A stretch of 64,000 nucleotides of DNA, taken from assembly GCA_030068145.1 (NCBI GenBank), contig JAPJBO010000917.1, forward strand, positions 1-64,000, given 5' to 3'. The DNA is from Diplonema papillatum (taxonomy: Eukaryota > Euglenozoa > Diplonemea > Diplonemida > Diplonemidae). This document shows positions 60,808 through 64,000 of this stretch, piece after piece (the stretch's first letter is position 1; every line of letters starts with the position of its first letter). The notes under the pieces were generated by a model. That model had not been told where the DNA came from. It saw only the letters and a program-made list of their open reading frames with translations, and made no database searches. The position numbers and the translations under genes are program-made.

Positions 60808-63800
60808 TGTTGCATTAGTGTGTGGGCCTTTGAAGCGTGGATGATGCCTTTCGCGCTGCTCCCCTTGAGGTTCCTGGCTCATGCCAAAGCGCCGCCGCCC
60901 GGGTTAAGGGGTTGCGGCATCAGGCGTGGGCCAGGGCCAGGGAGACTGTTCGGAGGGGTCACCACCCACCGTTCGCGGGCTTCGTTACTTCACTGCCCCC
61001 GGCTCTCCCCGGCCTTCGTCATCCCGGGGGAGGGTTCCACGGCCATCTCCCCCCGCGTGGGGAATGGACTGGTGCTGTGCCGCGGGTCCTTCCGTGCGTC
61101 CTCGCGACGTCGCCGCTGTCGATGTCACTGCCGCTGTTGCTGCCGCTGCAGCCGCTGTCGGGCGGTTGGTTGACGATCCCGGTCTGCACCCCGCCCGTTG
61201 CGCGTCGGCTTTCTTCTTCTCGGCGTTCGCTAGGACGTCCCAAAGGTGGCGGCTGCCGCCGCCGCGTGCGCGACGGTGCGTCGCCCGGTCGTGTCTTGCC
61301 CGTGCCTTCCACTTCTCGCCGCTGTGTTGCCACCCCCGTGGGTAATGGGCCTGGGGTCGGAAGCTGCCGGTCAGGACACCCGCCTTCTCCCAGTGGCCGC
61401 CCTGGTCGCCCCGTCCTTTGTTCGCCATCTTTTTGGGCACGTGCCGTACGGCGGCGACTTCGAACGCCCGCATCACCGCTTCGAAGGCCTCCCGGTTGTT
61501 GATCTGCGGCCGTTTGTTGAGGCCATGGAGGATGGGTCCCCCGAGGCTGGTGAGGTGGTTGACGCGCATCTCGAGGGCCGGGTGGACGGCTTTCACGCGC
61601 GCAATCTTGCCCAACCTGCTCAGCGCGGTCCTCATCGCCCACCCTTTCGCGGTCGCCGAGTCGCTGTAGGCCTGTGCCGCCTGTCGCTGTGCGGTGTCCA
61701 TGGCGCGGTTCGACAGTTCGTCCGCATCCTTGTTGAGCTCGCGAGGAATGTGCACCGGCTCGATCGTCGTCCGTCGGTCGTGCAGCTTCGCCAACAGGTT
61801 CTGCGCCTGGTCGTAGTATCGCCGGAGTGTTTCGTTGCACCTCTTCGTGCCCTTTATCTGACCAATGACCAGTTCGCTGTCGCCCTTGACGACGATGGTG
61901 CGGGGTGTCGGCGGCACGGGGTCCCGCAGCAACCTCGCCAACACGCTGACGAACCCGACGTATTCCGCCACGTTGTTCGTCGCTCTCCCGGCAATGGGCT
62001 TCTCAACTTCCCACTGCTTGACGCCTTTGTCGTAGAAGACCGCCCCGGCTCCCGCGACCGCGCCGTTGGTCCCGTTCCCCCGACTGCCGCCGTCGAAGAA
62101 CGCCGCCGTCTCCTCTCCCGGCAGCGTGTCCGCCACGGTCCAGCGCTCCTTCGGCTGCCGCTGCGCGATGTTCTCCTGCCTCCGCTGTGTGCCGGCCGGC
62201 GTGAGGGTCAGGCCGCTGTGCAGCTCAAAATCGACAGCGAGCTCGAAATACGAGATGGAGGCCTCCTTGCCGGTTTCGGACCACCGCTTCGTCGAGCACC
62301 ATTCTGCCAGCGCCAGGAGCATCTCGTGGGTGTCCTTCCATGCGTTGCGGTCCGGCCGCGCACCGTCGACGTTGATGGTCTGGCTGGCCGTCGGCCGTTG
62401 CGGCTCCCACCCCCACGGATATGTCGACACCTTGAGCTCCTTGCGCCGGCAGTCCTGCTCGAGGATGCCGTCGGCCCGCTGCCTCCCGAGCAGGATCTCG
62501 ACGCACATCAGCTGCATCCCGGCCGCCAGCTCCCTGCATTCGTCGAAGTCGAGTCCCATCGCGTCCTTGGGCATGACGCCGCATAGAGCCATGCACGGCT
62601 TCATCTCGGGCCGCCGAGCGAGCACATTCGGATACGCGCCGCGCACGTCGCTCCACTTGACGCAGTCCCACCACATGTGTTGTTCGTCCTCCGGGACACC
62701 CGCGTCGCAGAATCTGCAGGTTGCTTGCTCCCATCGCTTGCCGGTGTGTACCGCGTTGGCAATGACAGCTCTGACCAGGCCCTGCTGGTAGCCGGTGATG
62801 GCGCCCTTCTCCAGCAGGTCTCGCGTGGCACCCCCGTCGATGCCGTCCTCGATGCCGAGGAGGGATGCCCTCGTCTTGACCACGTCCTTGTAGCGCATCG
62901 TCCGCCCGGCCTCCCGCAGCTCGTGCTGGAAGTTGTGCCGAGCGGTCTGCGCCCGCTGCCTCTCCTCTTTCGTCAGCGGCTCGACGTTCTGCACCACCGT
63001 CCATTCGCGCCGCCGGCCCGTTCCTTCCTGCAGGGTGTCGAACCTGGGCCACGTCCATCCGATGTCTGCGATCGCTCGCTCGAGCAGGAACACTGGCCCC
63101 TCCTTGCTTCGCCCCGGTGCCTCTGGAGCGCCGGGGGGGCGGTCCCGCCTTGCTTGTCGAGCTGCTCGGATGGCAACAACCAGCGGCGCCAAGTGCGACT
63201 GCTTCACCATCTGCTGCGAAAACGTGTTTACCCGCCGATGAATCGCGGCGACACGCGGGTCCAATCTGTGCCCCCGACACAGCGTGTTCAGCACGACGGC
63301 ATCGCACCTCCTGTTGCCGCCGGTCCACAGCCCCGCCAGGGTAGCAACTCGCAGGCCTTCCATGTACGTCCCCGCCGGTTGCCACACCGAGACGCCGTAC
63401 AACGCCTTCGCTGTGGCCGACGCAGCCACGTAACCTTCCTTCTGGTCCATCGGGATCGGCAGGCTTCTCGCCCTTCTCGCGATGTTCTTCGCGGCCTCGA
63501 ACCGGGTTTGAATCCGCCTGCTGGGGGGCGGCGCACCCTTCCCGACCGTAAACATCGCCCCCAGAACGTCGAAGCTTGTCTTCCGCAGTACCTTGTTGCC
63601 CTGCACTGTGAGCGTTCCCGGAGCGTCCGCGTTCGTGGCGTAAAAGAACGACTTCCCAGCGTTGACGCCCCCATCGGTCGCGTTGGCGAAGTCCGTCGTG
63701 ACTTCAGCCACGGCCTTGAGCCCCCTGAGGGACTCCGACATCGCATGAATGTCGTCCAGGTACGCCATCGCCTGGGCCGGTGTTGTCAACGCCCCCACGG

Positions 63801-64000
63801 CCCGCACCCAGACCGCGATGAGCGCGTTTAGGAACAGCACGCTGAGGGGGCACCCTTGTAAGATGCCATTCGTCGCAACGAAAGGCTCCCCGACTGCCCG
63901 CGCCGTCTTGAAGTGGCGCTGCATGCTTCCGTACACCGCCTTCATCGCCCTCAGTACCCCCGGGTCCAGCCCCATCACCTCCATCAAACGGAACATGATC
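60808..64000 (-). mobile_element. RNase H-bearing non-LTR retroelement, 5' end beyond window
   Basis: The 3' terminus (complement of TGTTGCATTAGTGTGTGGGCC, from 60808) is shared with the scrambled copy at 7453. No poly(A) tail or target duplication can be judged, since the 5' end is outside. The single long frame is intact through the window edge. Confidence 0.85.
60985..64000 (-). CDS. Reverse transcriptase/RNase H polyprotein (partial)
   Basis: At least 1003 codons, still open at the window edge. Numbering is from the Met at 63996, which is internal to the RT. Residues ~1-110 contain G-I-L-Q-G-C-P-L-S and the catalytic Y-L-D-D at 79-82. A knuckle C-R-F-C-D-A-G-V-P-E-D-E-Q-H-M-W-W-D-C follows in the middle, then a module with E-L-A-V-D-F-E-L-H-S-G-L. 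RNase H spans about 633-790: F-F-D-G-G-S-R-G-N-G (D635), N-N-V-A-E-Y, K-G-D-S-E-L-V-I and N-K-D-A-D-E-L-S, giving the D-E-D-D set. The tail has a LTSLGG motif and basic Arg/Lys-rich sequence. It would copy element RNA and degrade the RNA strand of the hybrid. No stop or frameshift is seen. Confidence 0.9.
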   Translation of the reverse strand, partial: IMFRLMEVMGLDPGVLRAMKAVYGSMQRHFKTARAVGEPFVATNGILQGCPLSVLFLNALIAVWVRAVGALTTPAQAMAYLDDIHAMSESLRGLKAVAEVTTDFANATDGGVNAGKSFFYATNADAPGTLTVQGNKVLRKTSFDVLGAMFTVGKGAPPPSRRIQTRFEAAKNIARRARSLPIPMDQKEGYVAASATAKALYGVSVWQPAGTYMEGLRVATLAGLWTGGNRRCDAVVLNTLCRGHRLDPRVAAIHRRVNTFSQQMVKQSHLAPLVVAIRAARQARRDRPPGAPEAPGRSKEGPVFLLERAIADIGWTWPRFDTLQEGTGRRREWTVVQNVEPLTKEERQRAQTARHNFQHELREAGRTMRYKDVVKTRASLLGIEDGIDGGATRDLLEKGAITGYQQGLVRAVIANAVHTGKRWEQATCRFCDAGVPEDEQHMWWDCVKWSDVRGAYPNVLARRPEMKPCMALCGVMPKDAMGLDFDECRELAAGMQLMCVEILLGRQRADGILEQDCRRKELKVSTYPWGWEPQRPTASQTINVDGARPDRNAWKDTHEMLLALAEWCSTKRWSETGKEASISYFELAVDFELHSGLTLTPAGTQRRQENIAQRQPKERWTVADTLPGEETAAFFDGGSRGNGTNGAVAGAGAVFYDKGVKQWEVEKPIAGRATNNVAEYVGFVSVLARLLRDPVPPTPRTIVVKGDSELVIGQIKGTKRCNETLRRYYDQAQNLLAKLHDRRTTIEPVHIPRELNKDADELSNRAMDTAQRQAAQAYSDSATAKGWAMRTALSRLGKIARVKAVHPALEMRVNHLTSLGGPILHGLNKRPQINNREAFEAVMRAFEVAAVRHVPKKMANKGRGDQGGHWEKAGVLTGSFRPQAHYPRGWQHSGEKWKARARHDRATHRRARGGGSRHLWDVLANAEKKKADAQRAGCRPGSSTNRPTAAAAAATAAVTSTAATSRGRTEGPAAQHQSIPHAGGDGRGTLPRDDEGRGEPGAVK

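Noticed and set aside
61246-63831. Long plus-strand ORFs opposite the RT/RNase H element
   Set aside because: They mirror the retroelement coding frame and contain no domain on the plus strand.

Overview
The window looks like nuclear DNA of a microbial eukaryote (protist or alga). Several long open frames have eukaryotic domain architecture: a USP-type deubiquitinase, a class 3 lipase with a FYVE-type zinc finger, a J-domain protein, a piggyBac transposase and non-LTR reverse transcriptases. There are no bacterial operons or ribosome-binding sites. Most recognisable genes are intronless over their visible length, although a RING-H2 gene appears to be split by GT-AG introns. I cannot name the species from sequence alone. 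More of the window is mobile or repetitive DNA than host gene.

Layout. 1-2450: an element edge with inverted ACTAGT arrays. 2541-5557: three inverted-repeat DNA elements joined end to end at shared TA dinucleotides; the middle one carries a hAT transposase fragment. 5960-7023: a truncated RING-H2 gene (minus). 7453-9062: a scrambled copy of an RT/RNase H retroelement. 10130-19700: four head-to-tail, 5'-truncated copies of a second non-LTR family, each ending in the same ~55-bp 3' sequence. 19734-20045: a USP fragment. 21162-22922: a TIR element with an internal ~205-bp tandem module. 23632-28146: a large USP gene (minus). 28760-31120: palindromic array, RNase H retroelement fragment and a frameshifted coiled-coil ORF. 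31240-38110: repeats, a 350-bp direct duplication, AC microsatellite and AT-rich arrays. 38857-39330: a small gene. 39821-43081: a complete piggyBac element with TTAA flanks and matching TIRs. 44983-49058: a Pro/Gln-rich ORF and a J-domain gene. 51025-52855: a foldback element sharing the ~200-bp module. 53425-55764: lipase-FYVE gene. 58162-58773: four-TM protein. 59025-60610: RT-like/OTU-protease fusion. 60808-64000: RT/RNase H retroelement running off the window.

Main points. (1) The two retroelement families share an RT, a CxxC..H..C knuckle and a 'DFELxSGL' module, but one ends in RNase H and the other in a three-unit Cys/His array. (2) The piggyBac transposase has intact DDD residues and termini, plus an unusual N-terminal Cys...His domain and AT-hooks. 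(3) An RT-like domain is fused to an OTU protease. (4) Many arrays are built from different short palindromes, several of them at element ends. Ubiquitin-related functions (USP, USP fragment, OTU, RING) recur, but nothing shows that they act together.
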